Assembly (NCBI GenBank): GCA_943361925.1
Contig: CALRIT020000005.1
Span: 124,001 to 188,000, forward strand
Direction of reading: 5' to 3'
Source of the DNA: CAISCU01 sp943361925
GTDB taxonomy: Bacteria > Bacteroidota > Bacteroidia > UKL13-3
Length of the DNA stretch: 64,000 nucleotides
A program made the position numbers and the translations under genes. Below are positions 7,913 to 16,059 of the stretch, piece by piece. The notes below the pieces were generated by a model. The model did no database searches. It saw nothing but the letters and a program-made list of their open reading frames with translations, and was not told where the DNA came from. Each line of letters begins with the position of its first letter. Position 1 is the first letter of the stretch.

Positions 7913-9943
7913 ATGTCAGAAAATCAAAGCGAGAATCAAAAAAACGATTCTAATGAAAATAAAAATAAGAAACCGAAAGTTCCACCAATGCCTAAATTCA
8001 ATTTTTATTGGATTTATGGAATTATTGCTGTGGTTTTTATAGCACTTACTTTTTTACCAAAAAATGGAGCTAACAAAACATCAAAAATTGAGTTCATCAA
8101 TAAAATGTTATTGGCTCATGATGTAGAAAAAGTTGTTGTTGTAAATAAAAGTGTGGCTGAAATTTATTTAAAAAAAGAAGCCTTAAAAAACGATAAGTAC
8201 AAAGATTTAAAAGATCGCACCATTTTGGGCGAATCTGTTGGTCCGCATTACTTTTTTGAAATTGGTGATATTGCCAGTTTCGAAAAAGACATCAATGAAA
8301 AACAAAAGGATTTCCCCGCTAATGAACAAGTGGCTGTTGAATATGTAACTCAGAATAATTACTTAGGCGATTTTCTTTTAACTTGGATGTTACCTTTAAT
8401 TATTTTAGTTGGTGTTTGGATGTTCATTATGCGCAGAATGGCTGGAGGTCCTGCTGGTGGGGGACAAATTTTTAATATTGGAAAGAGCCGTGCTCAATTA
8501 TTCGATAAAGATGGACATGTAAAAACTACTTTTAAAGATGTTGCAGGATTAGATGAAGCAAAAGTAGAGGTAATGGAAATCGTTGATTTTCTTAAAAACC
8601 CTAAAAAATATACCAATCTTGGAGGTAAAATTCCTAAAGGTGCTTTACTTGTAGGCCCTCCGGGAACCGGTAAAACCTTATTGGCTAAAGCTGTTGCCGG
8701 TGAAGCTGGTGTTCCTTTTTTCTCTTTATCTGGTTCTGATTTCGTTGAAATGTTTGTGGGTGTAGGTGCAAGTCGTGTTAGAGATTTGTTCAAACAAGCA
8801 AAAGAAAAAGCACCTTGTATTATTTTCATTGATGAAATTGATGCGGTTGGTCGTGCACGTGGCAAAAATTTAGTTCAGGGTGGAAATGATGAAAGAGAAA
8901 ATACTTTGAATCAGTTATTAACCGAAATGGATGGTTTTGCAACAGATTTAGGTGTTATTATTCTTGCTGCTACAAACAGACCAGATATTTTAGATTCGGC
9001 TTTACTAAGACCGGGTCGTTTCGATAGACAAATTTCTATTGATAAACCGGATTTAAATGGACGTGCAGAAATTTTCAAAGTGCATTTGAAACCATTGAAA
9101 TTGGCTAGTGATGTGAATCCTGAAAGATTGGCAACACAAACAGCTGGTTTTGCCGGTGCTGATATTGCTAATATTTGTAATGAAGCTGCTTTAATTGCTG
9201 CAAGAAAAGATAAAACTGCTGTTGATATGCAGGATTTTCAGGATGCAGTTGACCGTGTAATTGGTGGATTAGAAAAGAAGAACAAAATTATCTCACCTGA
9301 AGAGAAAGAAATTATTGCTTATCATGAATCAGGTCATGCAATAGTTGGTTGGTTTTTAGAAGGATTAGATCCATTGGTAAAAGTAAGTATTGTACCAAGA
9401 GGTGTTGCTGCTTTGGGTTATGCTCAATATTTGCCAAAAGACCAATATTTGTATACTACCGAACAGTTAAAAAACATGATTTGTATGACTTTAGGTGGAA
9501 GAGCTGCTGAGGATTTAATCTTTGGTAGAATTAGCACCGGAGCTCAAAACGATTTGGAAAGAATTACTAAAATGGCTTACGGAATGGTTACCATTTATGG
9601 TATGAATGATAAAATTGGAAATGTATCTTTTTATGATGCCAATCAAGAGTATGGTTTTACAAAACCTTATTCCGATAAAACTGCGGAAATGATTGATATT
9701 GAAGTAAGATTGTTAATTGAAGCATGTTTTACTGCAACTAAAAATTTATTGATTGAAAAAAGAGATAAACTGGAAGAATTAGCTAAGATTTTGTTGGAAA
9801 AAGAAATCTTGTTCCAACACGATTTATTGGAGATTTTAGGAAGTCGTCCTTTTGATAAAATTGAAATAGAATTACCTGCAATTGAAGCAGAAGTGGTTGA
9901 TACAATTCAAAATTCATCAACTGAAGAGCCAAAAGTAGATTAG
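7913..9943 (+). CDS. ftsH: ATP-dependent zinc metalloprotease FtsH
   Basis: Membrane-anchored AAA+ protease that degrades misfolded membrane proteins and regulatory proteins. The 676 residues contain a Lys/Asn-rich cytosolic start, TM1 (about 34-48), a periplasmic part with an FtsH_ext domain, and TM2 (about 152-171). The AAA domain has Walker A GPPGTGKT (248-255), Walker B IIFIDEID, and the second region of homology ending RPGRFDR. The protease domain carries zinc motif HESGH (His471, Glu472, His475) and the third ligand Asp547 in AQND. All catalytic residues are present. The C-terminal tail is acidic. A strong terminator follows the stop. Confidence 0.98.
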   Translation: MSENQSENQKNDSNENKNKKPKVPPMPKFNFYWIYGIIAVVFIALTFLPKNGANKTSKIEFINKMLLAHDVEKVVVVNKSVAEIYLKKEALKNDKYKDLKDRTILGESVGPHYFFEIGDIASFEKDINEKQKDFPANEQVAVEYVTQNNYLGDFLLTWMLPLIILVGVWMFIMRRMAGGPAGGGQIFNIGKSRAQLFDKDGHVKTTFKDVAGLDEAKVEVMEIVDFLKNPKKYTNLGGKIPKGALLVGPPGTGKTLLAKAVAGEAGVPFFSLSGSDFVEMFVGVGASRVRDLFKQAKEKAPCIIFIDEIDAVGRARGKNLVQGGNDERENTLNQLLTEMDGFATDLGVIILAATNRPDILDSALLRPGRFDRQISIDKPDLNGRAEIFKVHLKPLKLASDVNPERLATQTAGFAGADIANICNEAALIAARKDKTAVDMQDFQDAVDRVIGGLEKKNKIISPEEKEIIAYHESGHAIVGWFLEGLDPLVKVSIVPRGVAALGYAQYLPKDQYLYTTEQLKNMICMTLGGRAAEDLIFGRISTGAQNDLERITKMAYGMVTIYGMNDKIGNVSFYDANQEYGFTKPYSDKTAEMIDIEVRLLIEACFTATKNLLIEKRDKLEELAKILLEKEILFQHDLLEILGSRPFDKIEIELPAIEAEVVDTIQNSSTEEPKVD

Positions 9944-9961
9944 TAATTTATTGTAATTTCT

Positions 9962-10007
9962 AAGCCCATTTAAGTTCAAATAAGATTGAATTTAAATGGG
10001 CTTTTTT
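9962..10007 (+). terminator. Intrinsic terminator after ftsH
   Basis: AAGCCCATTTAA pairs with TTAAATGGGCTT, a 12-bp stem with an 18-nt loop, followed by a T-run (CTTTTTT). It ends the ftsH transcript. Confidence 0.85.
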
Positions 10008-10050
10008 ATGAAATTTTTCCAATAAGAATATTTCAAATGATTTATTTAAA

Positions 10051-10734
10051 TTGCGTGTCTTGGAACAGTTTATAACATCGAAGGAAAAAATCCTGAAAAA
10101 GCTAAGGCAGGCTCTTAACGTCAAATCCAAAAGCCTGTATCAGAATATCGATTTTGAATCGAATATCTATTCACGTTCCAATGAGGAAACTCAAGCAGAA
10201 ACCTTTGTTAAAAAGTTTACGGAATTAGGTGGCCAGTATGTTTATTGTGCTAATCAATTCGATTGCATCGATAAAATGTTAGATTTAATTGAACTCCGCA
10301 AATGGAAACATGTTTTTTGCTGGGAAGAGGAAATGCAAAACCTTTTAACTGATAGCGGAATTTCTCATCAGCAGGGTTCTGATAATATCGAAAAAAACCA
10401 GGTTGCTATTTTAGGATGCGAAGCTATGATTGCTAGAACGGGTAGTATTTTGGTTAGTAGTGTAAGAAATTCGCGTACCATGACAATCTGGCCTCCAACA
10501 TTGGTTTTTGTTGTAAAACGTTCGCAGCTTGTTGCCGATATCAAAGATGGTTTTCAGGTTTTAAGAAATAGATACGGTAGAAAAACTCCATCATTATTCA
10601 GCCTGATTACTGGTCCCGCCTGTACCGATGAAATTCCTGCAGAAATCCCCGGTGATTTGCCTAAGCTGATTTCGGGCGGAATGGGTTCCCAAGAAATTGT
10701 TTTGTTCTTTATTGATGATTCCAGAAGAGATTAA
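10051..10734 (+). CDS. LUD-domain (LutC/YkgG-like) protein
   Basis: 227-residue member of the LUD family, which includes LutC of the lactate-utilisation iron-sulfur complex. Motifs seen: KEKILKKLRQAL at the start, CEAMIARTGSILVSS (about residues 126-140), PPTLVFVVKRSQLVADI (about 150-166) and a C-terminal segment SLITGPACTDEI...GMGSQEIVLFFIDDSR. LutA and LutB partners are absent here, so it is one of the solo LUD proteins and its substrate is unknown. No ATG fits; the frame opens with TTG at 10051, and a second TTG at 10060 is equally possible. lpxH begins 5 bp after its stop. Confidence 0.8.
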   Translation: MRVLEQFITSKEKILKKLRQALNVKSKSLYQNIDFESNIYSRSNEETQAETFVKKFTELGGQYVYCANQFDCIDKMLDLIELRKWKHVFCWEEEMQNLLTDSGISHQQGSDNIEKNQVAILGCEAMIARTGSILVSSVRNSRTMTIWPPTLVFVVKRSQLVADIKDGFQVLRNRYGRKTPSLFSLITGPACTDEIPAEIPGDLPKLISGGMGSQEIVLFFIDDSRRD

Positions 10735-10739
10735 GGATT

Positions 10740-11519
10740 TTGAGTTCAATTAAAAAAATATATTTTGCTTCTGATTTTCACTTAGGAATTCCCGATGAAG
10801 CAACTTCTTTTGAAAGAGAAAAAAGAATTATTAGGTGGTTAGATTTCATAAAACCAACTTGTGAAGAGCTTTATATCGTTGGAGATATTTTTGATTTTTG
10901 GTTTGAATACAACCTGGTTGTCCCAAAAGGTTTTGTTCGTTTGCAAGCTAAAATTGCTGAATTTACTGATGCCGGCATCCCCATCCATTTTTTTCATGGA
11001 AACCACGATTTGTGGCAATTTGGATATTTTGAAAAAGAATTGGGTGTAAAAGTATATTCAAAACCAATCACAAGGACCTTTGGAAATAAGAAGTTTTTTA
11101 TTGGTCATGGTGATGGTTTGGGTCCAGGCCAACACAAGTTTAAATTGGTTTTGGCTACTTATAGAAATCCATTTTTTCAGCGACTATTTGCTTTCATGCA
11201 TCCTTCAATAGGAATGGGTTTTGCAAACTGGCTTTCACAAAGAAGTAAGTTAAAAACCTTTGATGGGAATTTCACCTTTTATGGTGAAAAAGAGCACCTG
11301 ATTCAGTTTTGCAGAACCACTTTAGCAAAAGAAAATTTCGATTTTTTTGTCTTCGGACATAGACATTTACCAATGAGTTTTAAATTAAATGATTCAAGCA
11401 CCTATTATAATTTAGGTGATTGGATTGGCTTTAATTCATATGCAGAATTCGATGGTACAAACTTGGTTTTAAAAACATTTGAAGCCACCGGCAATGAGAA
11501 TCCAATTCCAAATATTTAA
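10740..11519 (+). CDS. lpxH: UDP-2,3-diacylglucosamine diphosphatase LpxH
   Basis: Peripheral membrane metallophosphoesterase that hydrolyses UDP-2,3-diacylglucosamine to lipid X in lipid A synthesis. The 259 residues show the di-metal motifs in order: SDFHLG (Asp12, His14), GDIFDFW, GNHDLW, GHGDGLGPG and GHRHLP. Length is normal for Bacteroidota LpxH. The start is a TTG giving MSSIKKIYFASDFHLG, and no closer ATG fits. It is 5 bp after the LUD gene and its 3' end overlaps the next gene by 26 bp, so the three genes are probably one transcript. A second, more divergent LpxH-like protein lies at 15094-15933. Confidence 0.92.
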   Translation: MSSIKKIYFASDFHLGIPDEATSFEREKRIIRWLDFIKPTCEELYIVGDIFDFWFEYNLVVPKGFVRLQAKIAEFTDAGIPIHFFHGNHDLWQFGYFEKELGVKVYSKPITRTFGNKKFFIGHGDGLGPGQHKFKLVLATYRNPFFQRLFAFMHPSIGMGFANWLSQRSKLKTFDGNFTFYGEKEHLIQFCRTTLAKENFDFFVFGHRHLPMSFKLNDSSTYYNLGDWIGFNSYAEFDGTNLVLKTFEATGNENPIPNI

Positions 11520-12336
11520 GGGCTTACTTATTGCTCTTTTGTGTTTTGGTTCAATCCAAACAAATGCGCAGGATGTAAGTAAAAATGATTCTGTTACATT
11601 TCAAATTGGACTGAAAATCCCAGTTACATCTAAAATTGTTACTTGTGATAAGTTGGGGAATATTTATGTTCTAAATGAATCTGACCGTTTGGTAAAGTAT
11701 AATTCAGCCGGAGAATTATTATCAACCTTAAACTACAATTATAGTGGAAGTATTAGCTCTATAGATGTTACAAATCCAATGGAAATATTTCTTTTCTATA
11801 AGGAATTAAATATGGTGATTCTTTTGGATAATAACCTGGCATTCAGGGGGAAGATAAATTTGCAGGATTGGGGAATCACTCAGGCTTCTTGTATCGCCAG
11901 ATCATATGAAAACGGAATTTGGGTTTTTGATGCCGGGGATTTGCAACTAAAAAAATTCAATAGAGAAGGTAAACTTTTGCAAAGTAGCGGAAATGCACTC
12001 GATTTTGCCGGGAGTGATAAGCTAAACCCAGGTAATTGTTATGAAAATGGAAACAGATTGCTTTTATCAGATAGCTTAAATGGTTTATTTTTATTTGATG
12101 TTTTTGCAGGTTTCATCAAAAGAATTCCCGTTCAACATTTAAAAAGTGTTCAGTTATTGGAAAAGGAGATTGTTTACTTACAAAACGAAATCATCGTCAT
12201 TTATAATCTTCAAAATTCCACCAGAAGTTCGATTCCATCGCCGAATTTTAAGGCTAAAAGTGTTTTTAAATTGAAATTAGACACCTTTATTTTCCAAACT
12301 TCCGACAGCATCCTCATTACAAACATGGCTAAGTAG
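11494..12336 (+). CDS. Exported beta-propeller-like protein, function unknown
   Basis: 280 residues. The ATG at 11494 (inside the 3' end of lpxH, different frame) gives a signal peptide MRIQFQIFKGLLIALL then CFGSIQTNAQ. The mature part contains repeats of short beta-strand pairs that look like propeller blades, for example KIVTCDKLGNIYVLNESDR, LVKYNSAGEL, GIWVFDAGDLQLKKFNREG and LLLSDSLNGLFLFD. It is probably periplasmic or surface-associated. Similar proteins near lpxH or prfA are unfamiliar to me beyond being widespread hypotheticals in Bacteroidota. prfA follows after 37 bp with its own promoter. Confidence 0.7.
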   Translation: MRIQFQIFKGLLIALLCFGSIQTNAQDVSKNDSVTFQIGLKIPVTSKIVTCDKLGNIYVLNESDRLVKYNSAGELLSTLNYNYSGSISSIDVTNPMEIFLFYKELNMVILLDNNLAFRGKINLQDWGITQASCIARSYENGIWVFDAGDLQLKKFNREGKLLQSSGNALDFAGSDKLNPGNCYENGNRLLLSDSLNGLFLFDVFAGFIKRIPVQHLKSVQLLEKEIVYLQNEIIVIYNLQNSTRSSIPSPNFKAKSVFKLKLDTFIFQTSDSILITNMAK

Positions 12337-12347
12337 TTCTGTTTGAT

Positions 12348-12355
12348 TATCTTTG
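12348..12355 (+). promoter_or_regulatory. prfA promoter -7 box
   Basis: TATCTTTG followed by CGGCC, an exact TAnnTTTG match of the form often seen upstream of Bacteroidota housekeeping genes, 18 bases before the prfA ATG. No clear TTG at the -33 position. Confidence 0.55.
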
Positions 12356-12373
12356 CGGCCTCAATTTCAACGC

Positions 12374-13447
12374 ATGTTAGATAAGTTAGAAGCAATTTAT
12401 ATTAGATTTAAGCAAGTAGAAGAAACACTTAGTCAGCCGGATGTAGTAGCTGATATGAAGCGTTTTACCCAATTAAACAGGGAGTACAAAAGTTTACAAG
12501 GTATTGTAGATAAGTACTTTGAATATAGAAATTTGGTAAGTAATATCAATGGTGCCCGCGATATTTTAAAAACCGAAAAGGATGATGAAATGCGAGCGAT
12601 GGCTAAAGAGGAATTAGATGAATTAGAGCCAAAAGTTGCTCCAATGGAGGAAGAAATTCGTATTTTATTGATTCCTAAGGAGCCTGAGGATCTGAAAAAT
12701 GCAGTTCTTGAAATCAGAGGTGGCACGGGTGGTGATGAAGCCAGTATTTTTGCCGGTGATTTATACCGAATGTACATGTATTTCTGCGAAAAACGCGGTT
12801 GGAAAACTGAAGTTGTTGATTTTACAGAAGGTACTGCAGGTGGTTATAAAGAGGTAATTATTGAAGTTACAGGTGACGAAGTATATGGTATCTTAAAATA
12901 CGAAAGTGGTGTTCATCGCGTACAAAGGGTTCCTGAAACTGAAACTCAGGGTCGTGTTCATACATCCGCTGCAACTGTGGTTGTATTGCCTGAAGCAGAA
13001 GAAGTTGACGTTTATTTAAATCCGGCTGATATTGATATGCAAACAGCGCGTTCAGGTGGTGCAGGTGGTCAGAATGTAAATAAAGTAGAAAGTAAGGTGA
13101 TGTTAACCCATAAACCTTCAGGAATTGTGGTAGTTTGTCAGGTTGAAAGAACCCAAAATGGTAACCGCGAACGTGCTATGCAAATGCTAAGAACCAAATT
13201 GTACGAGATTGAACTTCAAAAACACAATGAAGGAATTGCAAGCAGAAGAAAAACCATGGTTTCTTCCGGTGACAGATCTGCAAAAATCAGAACTTATAAC
13301 TATCCTCAATCAAGGGTAACCGATCATAGAATAAACTATACAAAATACAATTTAACGGATGTAATGAGCGGTGAGATTCAAGATTTCATTGATCAATTAC
13401 AGGTTGCAGAAAATGCAGAGAAATTAAAAGACGGGTTTGGAGCTTAA
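12374..13447 (+). CDS. prfA: Peptide chain release factor 1
   Basis: RF1 recognises UAA and UAG stop codons and triggers peptide release. 357 residues, normal length. The GGQ catalytic motif is at residues 231-233 (SGGAGGQNVNK), and the family signature RTYNYPQSRVTDHRI is near residue 305. The domain 2 region HRVQRVPETETQGRVHTS is typical of class I release factors, and absence of any frameshift site argues against RF2. A TTG at 12353 would add seven residues, but that codon is part of the -7 box, so the ATG at 12374 is preferred. Its stop is 2 bp from the convergent gene's stop. Confidence 0.97.
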   Translation: MLDKLEAIYIRFKQVEETLSQPDVVADMKRFTQLNREYKSLQGIVDKYFEYRNLVSNINGARDILKTEKDDEMRAMAKEELDELEPKVAPMEEEIRILLIPKEPEDLKNAVLEIRGGTGGDEASIFAGDLYRMYMYFCEKRGWKTEVVDFTEGTAGGYKEVIIEVTGDEVYGILKYESGVHRVQRVPETETQGRVHTSAATVVVLPEAEEVDVYLNPADIDMQTARSGGAGGQNVNKVESKVMLTHKPSGIVVVCQVERTQNGNRERAMQMLRTKLYEIELQKHNEGIASRRKTMVSSGDRSAKIRTYNYPQSRVTDHRINYTKYNLTDVMSGEIQDFIDQLQVAENAEKLKDGFGA

Positions 13448-13449
13448 GA

Positions 13450-14025
13450 TTAAGCTCCTAATCTGTAATTGATTACTTTTTGAACTTCGCTATACAATTG
13501 GATTGGGTTGAATTTCCTCCAATTAAAGGAATCGAGTTCGCCTCCAAAGATTAAATAGTAATCAAGATTTTCTTTTCTGAATTCCTCTAAGACATGTTCC
13601 TGGAAATTCAATGCAACAATCCAGCCTTCTTCATCTTCCACATCTTGAAACCATTCTTCATAATAGCTATCATCGCTGCCATGGAAGTTTAAAACGTTTT
13701 CGCCAACTAATATAAACTTACTTATTCCGGCTTGGTTTAAAACTTCAACTACTTCTCTTTTCAGGAACATGATATCATTATTGATGGCATCATTCCATTC
13801 ACCAATGAGTTCTAGAACAGCGAAATTTTTGATATAATCGGCAAAAATTATTTTTACGTACAGGGTAGGAGAGCCAAATTCATCCCATTGAGGATGAATT
13901 ACATAATTATAAACCTGGTTGCTGAATTCAAATTCACTGTATTCTCTTTCATAAAAAGGAGAGTTGGAATCGTCTTCACTTCTGTAAATATCTCTCCAGC
14001 GAAAGAATGGCTCTATTTCTTGCAT
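13450..14025 (-). CDS. Conserved hypothetical cytosolic protein
   Basis: 191 residues, acidic and rich in aromatic residues (EPFFRWRDIYRSEDD, DDSYYEEWFQDVEDEEGW), no signal peptide or membrane segment. It resembles a Bacteroidota-specific hypothetical family, but I cannot name a domain. Pattern FAVLELIGEWNDAINNDIM and FILVGENVLNFHGSD suggests an alpha/beta fold. The start is taken at the ATG at 14025 (MQEIEPFF); a TTG at 14037 would add four residues. It converges on prfA and is followed upstream by a separate minus-strand pair. Confidence 0.7.
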   Translation of the reverse strand: MQEIEPFFRWRDIYRSEDDSNSPFYEREYSEFEFSNQVYNYVIHPQWDEFGSPTLYVKIIFADYIKNFAVLELIGEWNDAINNDIMFLKREVVEVLNQAGISKFILVGENVLNFHGSDDSYYEEWFQDVEDEEGWIVALNFQEHVLEEFRKENLDYYLIFGGELDSFNWRKFNPIQLYSEVQKVINYRLGA

Positions 14026-14081
14026 ATTTAAATACAAAGATAATAGTTCAGATTTTTCTTATTAAATGAAAAGCAATGTTT

Positions 14082-15089
14082 TTAGTAGGCAAATCGTAAA
14101 ATCTGTTCTTGTTTAAGAATAATATTTCCAATAATTTGATCTAATTGGTCATAATAATTAACCTTTAATGGCGCACCATATTCAATCCATTGCTTTAGAA
14201 TATTGCTAAAATTATGGTTAATTTCTGGAACTACAGTGCAGCCCATTAGCTTTAAAGCTTTTGCATTACACAATTGTTCGTATTGGTTATTCATAGGTAT
14301 AACAAGTACTTTTTTATGTAAGTACATAGCTTCGGCAGGACTTTCAAATCCACCATTGGTAATTAAACCATCACTGCTACAAAGGCTTTCTACAAAAGCA
14401 TTATTATGTATAGGTTGAATACTTACATTTTTATCGTAATAGGCTTTTTTACTGTGTTTGCTAAATACATGCCATTCAATATCAGGAACCTGATTTAGAT
14501 AGTTAGTAATTTTTTCATCACTATAAGCAGGTAAATAAACCGTGATATGTCCTTTATTGCTAAGACCATTTTTCCTGATTTGAGAACGAATTACAGGTGT
14601 ATGTATAAAATCGTCGTATTGCTGAAAATGAAACCCAACTTTATCAGTAACCGGCGCATAGTTCCTAAGAATGAAATTTGCCAATTTATTAGGTTTATCT
14701 ATACGAGGTGTTTTGGGTGAAAGAAAAGAAGCTTGGTGACTTAGGCCAAAACATGGTAATCCTTTTAAATGACAGGCCCAGGCAGAAATTGGCTCGAAAT
14801 CGTTTATAACTAAATCATACTTATCTACCGGACATTTTCTTATATCATTTAAATATTCAAATGGTCTTAATTTTATGATGCTATCAATTAAATCTATACC
14901 ACCATTTTTACCAAATGTAAAACTGATTCCTTTACGTTTGTATTTTATAATATAAGGAATATCAACATCACTTTGAGTGCCACTAACAAGCACATCTAAA
15001 TCGCCATGATTAAGCAAATGAGGAATAATTTCCCTTGCTCTGCTTAAATGGCCATTTCCTGTTCCTTGTATTGCAAAAAGTATCTTCAT
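14082..15089 (-). CDS. MurG-like (GT-B fold) glycosyltransferase
   Basis: 335 residues. The N-terminus MKILFAIQGTGNGHLSRA carries the Gly-rich loop of GT-B glycosyltransferases such as MurG and diacylglycerol glucosyltransferases. The C-terminal donor-binding half contains SSDGLITNGGFESPAEAMYLHKK (about 235-258), the conserved Gly-Gly/Glu signature of the family. Likely donor is a UDP-sugar and the acceptor a lipid or cell-wall precursor. It starts 4 bp after the stop of the LpxH-like phosphoesterase gene, suggesting cotranscription and perhaps one glycolipid pathway, which is inference from context only. Confidence 0.8.
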   Translation of the reverse strand: MKILFAIQGTGNGHLSRAREIIPHLLNHGDLDVLVSGTQSDVDIPYIIKYKRKGISFTFGKNGGIDLIDSIIKLRPFEYLNDIRKCPVDKYDLVINDFEPISAWACHLKGLPCFGLSHQASFLSPKTPRIDKPNKLANFILRNYAPVTDKVGFHFQQYDDFIHTPVIRSQIRKNGLSNKGHITVYLPAYSDEKITNYLNQVPDIEWHVFSKHSKKAYYDKNVSIQPIHNNAFVESLCSSDGLITNGGFESPAEAMYLHKKVLVIPMNNQYEQLCNAKALKLMGCTVVPEINHNFSNILKQWIEYGAPLKVNYYDQLDQIIGNIILKQEQILRFAY

Positions 15090-15093
15090 TTAG

Positions 15094-15933
15094 TTATTTT
15101 AGAATTGTTTGTAATAGCTTTTCGGGATTAAAGTTTGAATTTTCATTAAGTTCATCTTCTATTTGATCAACCAAATCTTCAATTGTATCAATTGTTTCAT
15201 GGAAATGAATAATTTCCCATTTCCCATTATCGTATTCCAAGGCCGTTAAGTTTTCTATCCAGTCTCCACTATTTAAGTAAATTGTTGATCCTGCACTGGT
15301 TTTAACTTCTCTTATTTGAGGCTGATGAATATGTCCGCACACTACATAATCATAACCTTTTTCAATTGCGATTTCGATTGCAGTTTGTTCAAAATCACTT
15401 ACAAATTTGATGGCAGATTTTACTCCATTTTTGATGTTTTTTGAGAGTGAAATTTTACCTCTGCCAAATACTTTGCTAATCCAGTTTACTGCACTATTTA
15501 GTAAAATAAGTGTATCGTAACCAACAGCACCAAGTTTTGCCAGCCACTTACTGTGTTTCATAGTAATATCAAACACATCACCATGAAAGAACCAGGCCTT
15601 TTTCCCATCAAGATTTAGAACTAATTTGTTAAGAATTTCAAGTTTCCCCATTTTGAAATCTGTGAATTTTCTTAAAATTTCGTCATGGTTTCCGGTTAAG
15701 TAGTAAACCTGAGTGCCATTGGCGAGCATTTTTAAAATTCTTTGTATGATTTTCATGTGAGAATCAGGCCAATAGTTTTTGCTAAATTGCCAAACATCCA
15801 CAATATCACCATTTAGAATTAATATCTCAGGATCAATACTTTTAAGGTATTTGTTTAATTCTTTCGCCCTGCATCCGTAAGTTCCGAGGTGAACATCAGA
15901 GATACAAACAAGGTGTAGTTTTTTCTTTTTCAT
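15094..15933 (-). CDS. LpxH-like metallophosphoesterase
   Basis: 279 residues with the calcineurin-like motifs SDVHLGTYGCRA, NGDIVDVW, GNHDE, FHGDVFD and GHIHQP. It belongs to the group annotated as UDP-2,3-diacylglucosamine diphosphatase-like (LpxH2 type), distinguished from true LpxH by an inserted helical region (about 140-185, KLGAVGYDTLILLNSAV). A true lpxH is already present at 10740, so this one probably acts on another pyrophosphate or phosphate ester. It forms a two-gene unit with the glycosyltransferase that follows. The C-terminus is acidic. Confidence 0.82.
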   Translation of the reverse strand: MKKKKLHLVCISDVHLGTYGCRAKELNKYLKSIDPEILILNGDIVDVWQFSKNYWPDSHMKIIQRILKMLANGTQVYYLTGNHDEILRKFTDFKMGKLEILNKLVLNLDGKKAWFFHGDVFDITMKHSKWLAKLGAVGYDTLILLNSAVNWISKVFGRGKISLSKNIKNGVKSAIKFVSDFEQTAIEIAIEKGYDYVVCGHIHQPQIREVKTSAGSTIYLNSGDWIENLTALEYDNGKWEIIHFHETIDTIEDLVDQIEDELNENSNFNPEKLLQTILK

Positions 15934-16059
15934 ACACTTAAGATTTCCAAAGCTCTTAAAGTATTATTTCCTTAAAATCAATTTAGTGTGAATAAATCAA
16001 GAACATTAAAATTATGTTTAGAAAATGAGGTTAAATTAGTATTTTGTACCACTAATAAT

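Noticed and set aside
8494..8865. 123-residue frame antisense to ftsH
   Set aside because: It mirrors the conserved AAA domain codons on the other strand and has no independent support.
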